Of a stretch of DNA of 64,000 bases, positions 43,320 through 53,381 are shown in pieces. Under the pieces are notes generated by a model. That model was not told the origin of the DNA. It did not search any database and was given only the letters and a program-made list of their open reading frames with translations. Every line of letters starts with the position of its first letter. Position 1 is the first letter of the stretch. The stretch covers positions 12,324,079-12,388,078 of the forward strand of contig NC_135356.1 in NCBI RefSeq assembly GCF_051622035.1, in the 5' to 3' direction. Source of the DNA: Arctopsyche grandis. Lineage: Eukaryota; Arthropoda; Insecta; Trichoptera; Hydropsychidae. Position numbers and translations under genes: made by a program.

Positions 43320-44065
43320 GAAGAAAAAATATCAAAGAGAACATGTCTGTCTTCTCCAACAGCAAAAAAAAAAATAGAGAAACCCAAAATCCTATGTAGA
43401 CGGTTTTGACGAAGACGTCATTAGGCGTACTTTCAACAACTTTCATGTGACCGAAAAAAATTTGCCAACGCTTTCTCGAATATTAAAAAAATTAAAACAA
43501 TGCATAGGGTTTACAGGCAAGCGCAATACTCTTCATAAGCTTTTGTAAAAAATTGGATTCCACTGGGAAAAAAATGTGCGATAACAGGAAATTGTTATGT
43601 GAGAAAATGTGCATTTTTTTATAAAAGGATCACATTTTAAGGTCGATAGCTCGATTTACGTAGAGCAGAAGGAAGACCAATCGTGTATACCGATGAACCA
43701 TACATACATTCAGCACACGTTAAGTCAATGGCGTGGGGAGATTCTTCGGGAAGTGGCATCCAAAGGAGCGAGGTTTATAATTGTACACGCAGATACAGAA
43801 CGAGGCTTTATTCCAAATACCCTTTTCATCTATAAGGCTCACCAAAGAACCGGAGACTATCACTATGACATGAACTTCGACAATTATATGAAATGGTGAA
43901 CCGAGAAATTGATTCCAAATTTGGAACCGAATTCTGTTGTGGTGATAGATAATGCTTCTTATCGAAATAAGATTCTTGACGCAGCGCCGACTTCAAATTT
44001 CAAAAAAAACATAATGAAGCAGTGGTTGACGAAAAAAATATTTATTTCGACCAGCAAAGATAATA
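43320..44065 (+). pseudogene. Tc1/mariner-superfamily transposase remnant (GDYHxxM type)
   Basis: Across frames reads VDGFDEDVIRRTFNNFHVTE-like, LPTLSRILKKLKQCIGFTGK, KIGFHWEKNV, then KGARFIIVHADTERGFIPNT, TGDYHYDMNFDNYMKW, LIPNLEPNSVVVIDNASYRN and APTSNF. This is the insect DDE_3-type transposase whose catalytic part reads GPRxIIxHAG...GDYHxEMN...VxVxDNASYH. At least two frameshifts/stops; the third acidic residue region is gone. Confidence 0.8.
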
Positions 44066-45134
44066 CTTTATAATAACTATTTTTTTTTTTATATTTTGCA
44101 TTTTTATTTGTATTGTATTGTAGGATTTTAATATAAATGATTATAATTTATGTATAATAATGTGGGTAATGCCGAACGGTTGTTGCACGTGAGTGCTATA
44201 GTATTAAGAGTTGGTACCCCAACTGCCGGCCAGTCCGGCTGAACGCTGATTGGTCGAGAGCCAGTGGGCCAGAGTCATGTATCATAATCGTTACGAGATA
44301 GTGCGTACGCGCACGCGTGTATACTTTAATGTACTATAAACGTGCATTGATGAACCAAGATCGCCTTTAACTATCTCTCCTGAAATCCACCCTATATCTC
44401 AACCTCTACAGTATTTGTACTTTTTTGGATTTTAAATTGCATTTGTTTTTTTTATATATTGTATTTATAAAATGCAATAAATCTAAAAAATAAAGTTACT
44501 TTCATTAGTTTCATTTTTGAGAAAAACTTTAAAAAATTAATTGCATATATGCGACGCATACCTTGCAGTCAACCGGTAGTTTCCAATACTGAAGCAATTT
44601 TTCTTTCTCGGCGATCGAACTCTACATCTTTAACAGTTTTTTAATTTTCGGAGAAAATTTTGTAGTTGAAATTCTTAAAAATGCTGAAATTCTTAAAAAT
44701 TTTTCATCTGATGCTTGATTGTAAAGAATTTTTATTGATATTCATGATTGAAAATGTTTGTTTACATATGTAGGTTGATCAAAAAACCACCAGTTTGTCG
44801 AATTTTTACCAACCTCCTTTATGTTTCACATTAAGACGTCTTTTTTATTCCGTATTAAGGGTGTTGTAAAATCTTTCAAATTTCTTCATGACGATGTAAT
44901 TCCCTTAAATCAGCATCCCACTGTAAATATATAATCTTAATTTATATCCCGTTCCTTATTAAAATTACTTAGTCTTTAAGAACATTGAAATAATACAGTT
45001 TTTATATTACTTTGATTTTTATTTTTACCTTTATATACTTCTTGAGAACGTGACTTAATGCTCTGCATATGGAAATAACAGCTTCACTTATAGTAGACGT
45101 CGAAAGAAAACTGGAATATCTCAAGCACGTGAAA
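44066..45134. other. Gene-free stretch
   Basis: No convincing gene. 44155-44410 is GC-richer and could be part of another LTR-like or SINE-like repeat (GTACGCGCACGCG), but I found no matching ends. 44530-45100 looks like the UTR/intron-like part of the Harbinger-related element. Confidence 0.4.
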
Positions 45135-45323
45135 CTACTGCCAGTTGCAAGGTACCGTAATGTTACGGCAAGTTTCTCTCTCGGTGTATATTAGCAATGA
45201 ATCAAACAAATCTTCACTCATTCTAAAAAGGTTCTGGTTATCGTTCATGACATCGCCTAGAACCATTTCTTCAGCGATATTCAAGTGTGAATATCGATTC
45301 TTCTGAAGCAATGAAGCATCCAC
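45135..45323 (-). pseudogene. PIF/Harbinger transposase N-terminal remnant
   Basis: Minus strand reads MVLGDVMNDNQNLFRMSEDL followed by FDSLLIYTERE. This matches the family's N-terminal '..NFFRMSPEDFDELLxxV' block. Only about 60 residues, cut off at both sides. Its usual partner, a MADF/Myb-like ORF, is nearby at 46054 in opposite orientation, as expected for Harbinger elements. Confidence 0.55.
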
Positions 45324-45429
45324 TGCTTAATCCACCGCCTTTTACGTTTGGGCGTCCTCAACGCATCCTCGAGTATGATCGCCAAAGCCGCTTTTCTTCT
45401 CATGTCCATGTCCATCTTTCGCAAAGTAA

Positions 45430-45900
45430 TGTAGGCATATAGTAAAACTCATGCTATATGATCTCATCAGGCCACTGCGGCACATATCCAGAAAAGTCGA
45501 TCGCCTCATAAAGAGGTCGGTGCACCGTAGACACACGGCGCACGGCCCCATTACCCCACGAACGACGTCCAGGCGCACGAACCCATAAAAACCACGCTCA
45601 AAAAAACCACGAGTACCAAAAACAAAGCTTCTGCGCTCAACACGTGTCACAAGTACACGTGCCCGAAACCAGGTCATTGCACGTCTAGAGAACAAAGACA
45701 CGACACGTGTCCTGGAAATGTATATAAAGCAACGCAGCAACTCCAGCCAGCAGAGTGAGCCTTTAGAGTTCAACTATATCACATCTCCGAAGAAACTTCT
45801 TCGTACATACAATAAAGCCCGCTCCACAATCTCGGCAAAACTGTACGAGAACAGCCAAATACGAGAGTGAAGTGAACATATTCGTTAAGTCCCGCCTACA
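45430..45900 (+). mobile_element. LTR-like sequence (solo LTR candidate)
   Basis: Begins TGTAGGCATATAG and ends AGTCCCGCCTACA (inverted TGTAGG/CCTACA ends). Contains a TATA-like TGTATATAAAGC near 45719 and AATAAAGCCCG near 45810, the layout of an LTR promoter and polyadenylation site. No matching target duplication found. It lies between the two Harbinger-like pieces. Confidence 0.5.
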
Positions 45901-46053
45901 TTCGTGCGGTCTCCATTTCGTGGCGGTATTTTGGACCCGAATCAAAGGGCTCTCGTGTAGTTTTGTGTTCGCACGAGACCTTCCCTCCACACTCCCGTCG
46001 CGTCAGTCGGCCGCCAGTAACCGCACTGCGCGCTCGTCGATTTTATTAACAAA

Positions 46054-46342
46054 AATGCCTACGAATTGGACGCACGATCTCGAACTAACATTTATGGAAA
46101 TATACCAGTGTCATCCTATTATATGGGATCCTAAACATCGGGACCATAAAGACAGAAACAAAGTACACGATGCGTGGAATAAAATAAGTGAAATAATGAA
46201 TATACCTCTCAAAGAATTGAAAAGCAAGAAAGACTCCCTTATGACAACTTATAGGATACAAAAGCGAAGAATAAAAGCATCGGAACATTCAGGCGCCGGC
46301 ACTGATGATATATGTATATACGCCGATATGGTTCGCTTTTAG
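46054..46342 (+). CDS. MADF-domain protein fragment (Harbinger second ORF or host-derived)
   Basis: MPTNWTHDLELTFMEIYQCH then PIIWDPKHRDHKDRNKVHDA, WNKISEIMNIPLKELKSKKD, SLMTTYRIQKRRIKASEHSG. The pattern E(I/L)Y..HP.(I/L)WDP.H..(Y/H)K(D/N)..K...AW..I and LK.K...L...Y..... is a MADF (Myb/SANT-like) DNA-binding domain. 95 residues; the frame ends at MVRF and a stop, short for a complete protein. PIF/Harbinger elements carry such an ORF, and a transposase remnant lies 0.7 kb away, so a transposon origin is most likely. Confidence 0.65.
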
Positions 46343-46440
46343 CGTGATGGATTCTTTTTTGGGGGATATCATGGATGGCAACAGTAATAAAAAATTCCAA
46401 CGTCTCTTAATAACTATTTTTTCTCGAATTAATAAAAAAT

Positions 46441-46721
46441 TGTAATATGCTATTGCACATAATGCTACAGCGACAGACGTTTCTAACACGTCCATCTTGT
46501 ATGACTACCGAACAGACAAATGCGCGAGCGAGAATGTGGTGAGCTACTTTCAGTCTCGTGTTGTTTCGGCGAGACCCGAGACCGAGAGTCTCGACGAGAA
46601 TGTGGAGCCCGCTTAACCATTGTACCAATTGAACAAAAATAAACGATCCTCTTTCAAACCACACAACATGTGTTTGGTTGGGTCGGGATACGGTCAACAT
46701 ACATACCTTCCCTGCCTTACA
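46441..46721 (+). mobile_element. LTR-like sequence (3' end related to the LTR at 37767)
   Basis: Begins TGTAATATGC and ends CCTGCCTTACA; contains AAAATAAACG near 46639. The end GTTGGGTCGGGATACGGTCAACA matches the 3' end of the LTR at 37767-38688. No target duplication recognised, so the left edge is uncertain. Confidence 0.45.
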
Positions 46722-46892
46722 GTAGTCTCGCGCGTACCCTTCTAAGCGCGAAAAATAAACAGCTTACGCAGAAATTACAGATCGATTATACTTATTACAA
46801 AGTTGTATTAATTTATTTGAACTCTTAAAGGTCTGTTCATACCTATCCAGCACGACCCGTATCCTGCAAGTGTTATGCTGCGTACGGACCAA

Positions 46893-47996
46893 ACCAACGA
46901 CGATTTTGGTCCAACGTTTTAACCAGCAGGATAAAACCAGTAGCGTACAATATATCGAAATAAAAATTAAATTTAAAAATTGAAATTAAATATCAAAATT
47001 AAAAATATTATTATTATATTAAAATTAAATTCAAATATTAAAATAAAATTATAATCAATATATTAAAATTAAAATAAAATATTGAAAGTTAAAACAGAAC
47101 ATGCCCAATTTAAATAAATTTTCGAGATTGACCTAAAATTAGATCATCAACAATCACATACAGGTAATCCTCGACTTTTGTTTGTCGAAGATGTTTTGAC
47201 TTACGAAGATACGCACTAAGATCGAAAAAAAAAATCAAAGAATTATTATTTTTAGTTCCCCGTAATGCGCAGTTACTGAGAATATCTCATGTATAAGTAT
47301 GGGTGACCGAGCGATGGTCCCAACCCGGTATGTTGTCGGTTTATCAAACGAAATTTTTTTAGTCTTCAATTGTTTCTCTCGTCGAAATAAATCAATTAAT
47401 TAAATCATTTCAGAGGTAAATTTTATCGGATAATGTGTGATTATTAATTTTATTTCGACGAAAGAAAAAAAACCCTTTGACAAATCACCGACATCCGACA
47501 CCGCGTTTTTTTATGAATTGTTTTTTTTTTATCGATCGTTGACGGTAGAAATACAGTAACATCTCGTGACGACTTTAACAATATTTTTTTTTTCGCTCGT
47601 AAGCAGAGAAATTATAATATTTCTCTGGTTTTAAATGCGCATCGTCGTAATTCAAAACATTGTTGTAATTCAAAACATCAACGATGATCTAATTTTAGCT
47701 CAATCTCGTTCTTTAGCTTGATTTTGATATTTAATTTCAATTTTAAAATTTAATTTTTATTTCGATATTTTGTACGCTACTGCTGGTTAAAAAGTTGGCC
47801 CAAAATCGTCGTTGGTTTAGTCTGTGGCGGCTCGCTTATACGACATGGTCGAGTTTGGTTGCCTTCCTGCGAGTGGGAACCAACTCGGCTGGGTTCGGAG
47901 AGCCACTACTCACTCTGTCTTCAGCTGTCATATAATAAACACGTGCATTAACATGCCAGTCGTCTCATTCGTTCATCCTCCATAAGTCCGTAAGCA
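46893..47996. repeat. Long foldback (inverted repeat) with centre near 47425
   Basis: Left arm blocks recur inverted in the right arm in mirror order: TACGGACCAAACCAACGACG (46893) with CGTCGTTGGTTTAGTCCGTA (47808-, split by an LTR); GTAGCGTACAATATATCGAA with TTCGATATTTTGTACGCTAC; GAGATTGACCTAAAATTAGAT with ATCTAATTTTAGCTCAATCTC; GGTATGTTGTCGGTTTATCA with CACCGACATCCGACACC-like. Arms of about 470 bp, clearly diverged. A transcript would fold into a long hairpin. Confidence 0.7.
47823..47984 (+). mobile_element. Solo LTR, 162 bp
   Basis: TGTGGCGGCTCGC ... CATCCTCCATA, flanked by the 4-bp duplication AGTC (47819-47822, 47985-47988). Same LTR family as the paired LTRs at 48021 and 48958, in opposite orientation, and of identical length. 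Confidence 0.85.
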
Positions 47997-48020
47997 CCAT
48001 TATGCAAGTGCGGATAGTAT

Positions 48021-49119
48021 TATGGAGGATGAACGAATGAGACGACTGGCATGTTAATGCACGTGTTTATTATATGACAGCTGAAGACAGAGTGAGTAGT
48101 GGCTCTCCGAACCCAGCCGAGTTGGTTCCCACTCGCAGGAAGGCAACCAAACTCGACCATGTCGTATAAGCGAGCCGCCACATCACTCCCCCCCCCAGCA
48201 TCAGCGATACCAAAATTACAAAGAAACAAATTTTACAAAAGAAAAAAATTATTGTTACACAAAGAGAAAAAAATATTACGTGGGGAGAAAAAAAATTGTT
48301 GACGTGGGTCATCCGCTGTGTACATAGGTGTACCGCCCTGAATGGTCGGTAGATTCGAGGGCGGTGACGTCGCGAGCAGGACGGTGGGTGGTCCGATGGT
48401 CGCGCCGATGCGATGCGATGCTGCGGCGGCGCCGCTCTTCCGAGGCTGATGTCGGTTGGTGGGGCGGCGGGGGCGGCAGGGGCATCGATGTGGTTGATGA
48501 TACTCCGAGCTGGACCGTGAGTCGTTGTGGCTCGTGGAGGTGTTGTAGCGCTACCGCCCGTCTCGGCGTGACGACGCTCGTGGGGACGGACGGGGCCTTG
48601 ATGATGATGATGATGATGGTGCTGAGGTGGTGTATGTCTTGTGGTGCTGGATGACCGTTCTATGTGTAGTGGATCGCGCATGACTCCACATCCAGCTGTC
48701 AAGATCGTCGTCTCATTCGCTCCCCCATTTTTTTTAAGCACCTGTCATCGACGTTGTGGCTGGACTCCAGTCGATAGGTAGGTAGGTAGGTAGGTAGGTA
48801 GCCGTGTCTGCTCGTTTATTGTCACCCGCGGGCCGCGACGCGTGTTGATGGCGATGGGGGCGCGGCGGGTAGCTTCCCCGCCTGGATCGGCGAGGCAGGG
48901 ATGAGCGGCATGTTGAAATTGATCGAGGCTGCGTGGCTCGATGTCGGGGGTCACCAGTATGGAGGATGAACGAATGAGACGACTGGCATGTTAATGCACG
49001 TGTTTATTATATGACAGCTGAAGACAGAGTGAGTAGTAGCTCTCCGAACCCAGCCGAGTTGGTTCCCACTCGCAGGAAGGCAACCAAATTCGACCATGTC
49101 GTATAAGCGAGCCGCCACA
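48021..49119 (-). mobile_element. Small LTR element (TRIM/LARD-like) with two 162-bp LTRs
   Basis: LTRs at 48021-48182 and 48958-49119 (162 bp each, by eye about two differences), flanked by the 4-bp duplication GTAT (48017-48020, 49120-49123). Read on the minus strand, the 5' LTR is followed by a primer-binding-type CTGGTGACCCCCGAC and the 3' LTR is preceded by a polypurine run of G and A (48183-48197). The 775-bp internal part has no gag or pol similarity that I can see, so it is a non-autonomous element, probably moved by a Gypsy-type relative. Young, given the LTR match. Confidence 0.8.
48776..48801. repeat. (TAGG)n microsatellite
   Basis: Six tandem TAGG units inside the small LTR element. 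Confidence 0.9.
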
Positions 49120-49649
49120 GTATTCTTTGGTACATTCTACATACATATATGGACGCGCATGAATGCATAAATGCGCATGCGCGAATGGAGTATGAATACG
49201 TCCATATAATGTACCAAAAAATACTATCCGCACTTGCATGACACCTGCAGGATACAGGTCATGCTGGATAGGTATGAACAGACCTTAAAACAGATACTTT
49301 GTACATAAAAATAATTTAGGTTTTTGTTGGTGTCAATTGACGTTTGTGTGCCTAACCTCATTTTTGTTAAGCTGAACCCCCCAGGTACTGGCAGTAAACC
49401 AAGGTGCAACGGCAGTAAACGAGGTATAAATCGCGGGTGCTAACGCACTCATAATGGCGCTATTTACCGGCGATATGTACGAAATTTTCCATATCCAGTT
49501 CCCATATTGCAACCTATGGTTGATATTTGGGAACTGGTTATGGCAAATTTCGTAAATATCGGTGTAGATATCGCTAGTGTAAACGGTGCCACGCGTACTA
49601 TTCACGGTATTACTAGACCTAGAAATATCGTTCGTTGGGTAAGCGAACT

Positions 49650-50425
49650 ACTAGTCAAATGTGAACCTGTCACAGGACAACTGGTCGCTCTAGATCGGTC
49701 ACTCGTGATCATCCGTCACGCTAAAACTGGTCACGAGAAAACTAGTCACACGCTAAAACTTGTCACACGCTAAAACAGGTCACGAGAAAACTGGTCATAC
49801 CCAAAAATTTAAAATTGGTCACAAACAAAAATATTCTCAAATACTTTTTATTTACGAAATTTTTATTACTATCGACTAGACATATGTTCGAGCCAAAGAC
49901 CCTCGTGGCCGTCGTTTGTGGTCTTCGCGAGGAGCTCGCGGGTATCTGTCAGCTCATCTGACGCTCTCTAGCCACGCCGAGAAGGTTGGCAATCACTTTT
50001 GCGTTCATTTCGCTTTGACAGTTCGAATGTCAAATCACTAATCTTAATTCACCGCGGTAAATGTACCGCGGGAGGTCTATGAAAACACTGATTGTGTTAG
50101 TAAGAGGATCCTTTATTTATGTTCACTTGTTACAATAGTAATTATATGTATCTTTTTGTCCCTTGGCCAGTTTTTTCGTGACCAGTTTTAGCGTGTGACC
50201 AATTTTCTCGTGACCAGTTTTAGCGTGTGACTTATTTTCTCGTGACCAGCTTTAGCGTGTGACCAGTTTTCTCGAGACCAGTTTTCTCGTGACCAGTGTT
50301 CTCGTGACCAATTTTAGCGTGTGACCAGTTTTAGCGTGACAGATGATCACGAGTGACCGATCTAGAGCGACCAGTTGTCCTGTGACAGGTTCACATTTGA
50401 CTAGTAATCACCGAACCGTTCGTTG
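49650..50425. mobile_element. Inverted-repeat element with GGTCAC/GAAAACTGG sub-repeats
   Basis: Left arm starts ACTAGTCAAATGTGAACC, GACAACTGGTCGCTCTAGAT, then tandem 15-17 bp units (AAAACTGGTCACGAG, AAAACTGGTCACACGCT). Right arm (50160-50415) is the reverse complement, ending CACATTTGACTAGTAATCAC. The middle (49908-50145) is a separate repeat that recurs inverted at 62515-62762. Termini shared with the Helitron-like elements at 25961 and 31126. Confidence 0.65.
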
Positions 50426-50429
50426 ATAT

Positions 50430-50812
50430 TGTTGCGTCGGGGTGGGTGGAGGATCCAAGTAAAAGGCCAACAGTCGTTTCACAGCATTTATTGATGATTC
50501 AGGAGATACACGTATTGCCACTGCTCAGTCCAGAATCAATTATATCGCCTACGTACCGCCTTATAAAGGGTAGATCTCTCAGGACGCCTAATCTGTTTAC
50601 CTGTTGTATAGTCACGTATTCGGATATGTATTTCCAAGAGATTGGGTCTTCCCATACCGATTCTGAGAAATAACTAATAACGGTCATTGTTTAGCCTAAA
50701 TGCACTTAGAGTCCAGATATAATCTTTGGAAGTAAGTGCATGCATTTAGTTAACCGATAACAGATATCCGTTGGTCTAAGTACAATTCGCTCAATCCACG
50801 GCGTACGTAACA
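50430..50812 (-). mobile_element. Solo LTR, copy 1 (family with ATAT target)
   Basis: Read on the minus strand TGTTACGTACGCCGTGG ... CGACGCAACA, with 4-bp duplication ATAT (50426-50429, 50813-50816). A CCTTTATAAGG-type TATA region and AATAAATGCTGTGAAACG polyadenylation signal are present. Same family as 53756-54199. It ends 105 bp before the ATG of zinc-finger copy C and points away from it. Confidence 0.85.
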
Positions 50813-50917
50813 ATATCTTATGTGTTTGACGCGGCCATTTAGACCAAATATGCCACTGAAAAAAAACAGCAAGGCGTGGCAAGTGGTTGCTGTCAGAGTT
50901 GATGGAGTGCAGAGACG

Positions 50918-52466
50918 ATGGAGTGCAGGCTTTGTCTTGGACCAGCTCCGGCCGCATCTTCCGTCTCCATCTTCCAGAGACCAGATCCTCATCCAGAGCG
51001 TCTGGAGCAACGCATTCGGACCTGCTGTCAAATTCAGGTCGGTGCTGGTTACAGCTTACAGGTTACAATTACTTATTGTGGTTTACTCTTCTCACCGCTT
51101 GATCCTACTATTTTTCCATCTGCAGGTCAAAAGAGGCGATGGATTGCCAGACAGGGTGTGTCTTTCGTGTAAGACCAGTCTGGAATTGTTGATCAGCTTT
51201 CGAAAGGCTTGTTTTCGAAACAACGAATCGTCTCAACTGAGGTTAGACGATTGCTTGAAGATCAAGACTGAAGAAGTTTTATTGGAAGATTTCATATGGG
51301 ACGATGAGTCTTCGCAATCGACAATTCACCGAAAAAATAGTGAAACGTGCTTAAAGTCATTTCCCAGTGAATCTGAACTTATTTTACACAAAAAATCACA
51401 TCCTGTAGAAAAGCTGTTCAAATGTGATATTTGTTTAAAATCATTTATTCGAAAAAATGGACTTGTGTCACATTTGAGATCTCACAAGGGGGGAAATAAT
51501 AAATTTCATGATGGGATAAATCCACATAAATGTGACATTTGTTTAAAATCATGTATTTCTAACAGTAAACTTGTGAGACATTTGAGATCTCACACAGGGG
51601 AAAAGCCTTACAAGTGTGAAATTTGTCTAAAATCATTTACTGAAAAATCTAACCTCCAGGTACATAAAAAATTGCATGCTGGGATAAAACCACACAATTG
51701 TGACATTTGTTCAAAATCATATGTTCGTAAAGATAAACTTGTGAGACATTTGAGATCTCACACGGGGGAAAAGCCATACAAGTGTGAAATTTGTCAAAAA
51801 TCATTTAATCATAAATCTAGCCTCGAAGCACATATAAAAATTCATGCTGGGATAAAACTACACAAATGTGATATTTGTTTAAAATCATTTATTCGAAAAG
51901 ATAAACTTGTGATACATTTGAGATCTTACAAGGGGGTAAATAATAAATTTCATGATGGGATAAAACCACATAAATGTGACATTTGCTTAAAATTATGTAT
52001 TTCTAAAAGTAAACTTGTGAGACATTTGAGATCTCACACGGGGGAAAAGTCATACAAGTGTGAAATTTGTCTGAAATCATTTACTGATAAATCTACTCTC
52101 GAGAAACATAAAAAATTGCATGCTGGAATAAAACCACACAAATGTGACATTTGTTTAAAATCATATGTTTGTAAATATGATCTTGTGAGTCATTTGAGAT
52201 CTCACACAGGAGAAAAGCCATACAAGTGTGAAATTTGTCTGAAATCATTAAGTCATAAATCTAGCTTCGAAGCACATTTAAAAATTCATTCTGGGATAAA
52301 ACTACACAAATGTGATATTTGTTTAAAATCATTTATTCGAAAAGATAGACTTGTGATACATTTGAGATCTCACACGGGGAAAACGTCTTACAAGTGTGAA
52401 ATTTGTCTAAAATCATATACAAAAAAATCTTATTTTGAGAAACATAAAAAATTGCATGCTTATTAA
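50918..52466 (+). CDS. ZAD-C2H2 zinc-finger protein, copy C (12 fingers)
   Basis: Two exons: 50918-51037 and 51126-52466, 486 residues. Intron 51038-51125 is 88 bp, not a multiple of three, so splicing is needed to join the ZAD halves [15 protein letters not shown] and [20 protein letters not shown]. Twelve C2H2 fingers follow from [13 protein letters not shown]. Fingers 1-5 and 6-10 are a block duplication (FIRK, CIS, FT(E/D)K, YV(R/C)K, (N/S)HKSS order in both). After fingers 1 and 6 the linker is unusual (KGGNNKFHDGINPHK, KGVNNKFHDGIKPHK), and finger 6 ends in Tyr instead of the last His. Same two linker types as copy B elsewhere. Likely a sequence-specific DNA binder that dimerises through ZAD; target unknown. 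A solo LTR lies directly upstream. Confidence 0.85.
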
Positions 52467-53187
52467 AACCACACAAATGTGAAATTTGTTCAAAATCATT
52501 ACTCGAAAATCTATCCTATGGTCACATAATAAATTACATACTAGGATAAATATAAAAAAAATTGTTATGATATAAATACTGTTAATATTCTTACATTTTG
52601 ACTATATGCGTGCCACAATGTTTCTGGCGCTCCCCTCATTGCAGTTTATTTAAATAATTTTAAGAGCAATAATAATTGAAAATTAAATACACAGATATAT
52701 TATTTGGCTTACTTGTTTTATATGTAATAATTTTAATTTATTGGATGAAATTGTGATAGTTTTGGTAAACAAACTTCACCATCCTAAGCCAGAGGTCGGC
52801 AAACCGCGACTCTTTTTTTTCTAAAGTACTCTAAAAGAGGCCTGGGCAAACTTTTTGGATGAAGAAATTTAGAAATTAGAAACATTAGAAATTCACATTT
52901 CCATTGAATTATTTACTTTTAAATTGAAATAACATTATAATGTATGTAATGTTAATATGACATAAATGGCAATTAATACATAATGTTTATAAAAATAATC
53001 ATGTTTTTTATTTGTTTTTCTTATAATTTTTTACTGTGGTAAAGGGGGCGATTCTTTCAATATGGTTAAGAAACACTGATGTACATTATAGATGTTCGAA
53101 CCAAAAGCCCTCGTGGCTGTGGCCGTTGGTTGTGGGAGCTCAGGAGCTCGGTTTTGGATTTGTTATCGCACTAAAGATATATTAAAG
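52467..53187. other. 3' flank of copy C
   Basis: 52467-52860 repeats the 3' flank of copies A and B. 53090-53150 carries the GTTCGAACCAAAAGCCCTCGTGG repeat motif. Otherwise AT-rich without a gene. Confidence 0.6.
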
Positions 53188-53381
53188 ACATTGGGGTGGT
53201 CACAAAGACAATTTTTGCCATGAAAATCGCGAATACACAATATTTGGCAATCAAGTTCTCGTTACTATGATAGTTATCGTTAGTATGATGGACTTTTCGG
53301 CTGCCAGATGTTCCGTTATAGAGATTTTAGTGACTTTGTGACGAGTAATTTGTGACCAGTAATCACCGAACCCTGAAAAAC
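53188..53381. mobile_element. ~190-bp MITE, copy 2, inserted in a hAT remnant
   Basis: Same as 43037-43206 with the right end extended to CAGTAATCACCGAACCCT. It cuts the hAT coding sequence between ...ERCFS and the rest, which defines its right edge near 53381. Confidence 0.65.

Larger units (their letters stand above)
46826..49291. mobile_element. Compound inverted-repeat element containing a foldback and LTR insertions
   Basis: Outer inverted repeats: AAGGTCTGTTCATACCTATC at 46829 and GATAGGTATGAACAGACCTT ending near 49287, continuing inward CAGCACGACCCGTATCCTGC against GCAGGATACAGGTCATGCTG. TTAA adjoins both ends. Inside are a foldback (46893-47996) and a small LTR element (48021-49119). 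The superfamily is unclear; TTAA would suggest piggyBac-like. Confidence 0.6.

Noticed and set aside
44155-44415. Another solo LTR starting TGTGGGTAATG or TGTATAATG and ending CCTCTACA
   Set aside because: No target duplication and no second copy; the ends do not pair convincingly.
45872-46053. Extension of the MADF frame upstream of MPTNW
   Set aside because: The upstream part runs into the LTR-like sequence; the domain and the likely start are at 46054.
48070-48741. 223-codon minus-strand open frame, His/Pro/Thr-rich
   Set aside because: Runs through an LTR and the non-coding-looking interior of the small LTR element; no recognisable domain.
49720-50350. CRISPR-like array of short repeats
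   Set aside because: Units are directly adjacent and degenerate, with no unique spacers, in a eukaryotic transposon.
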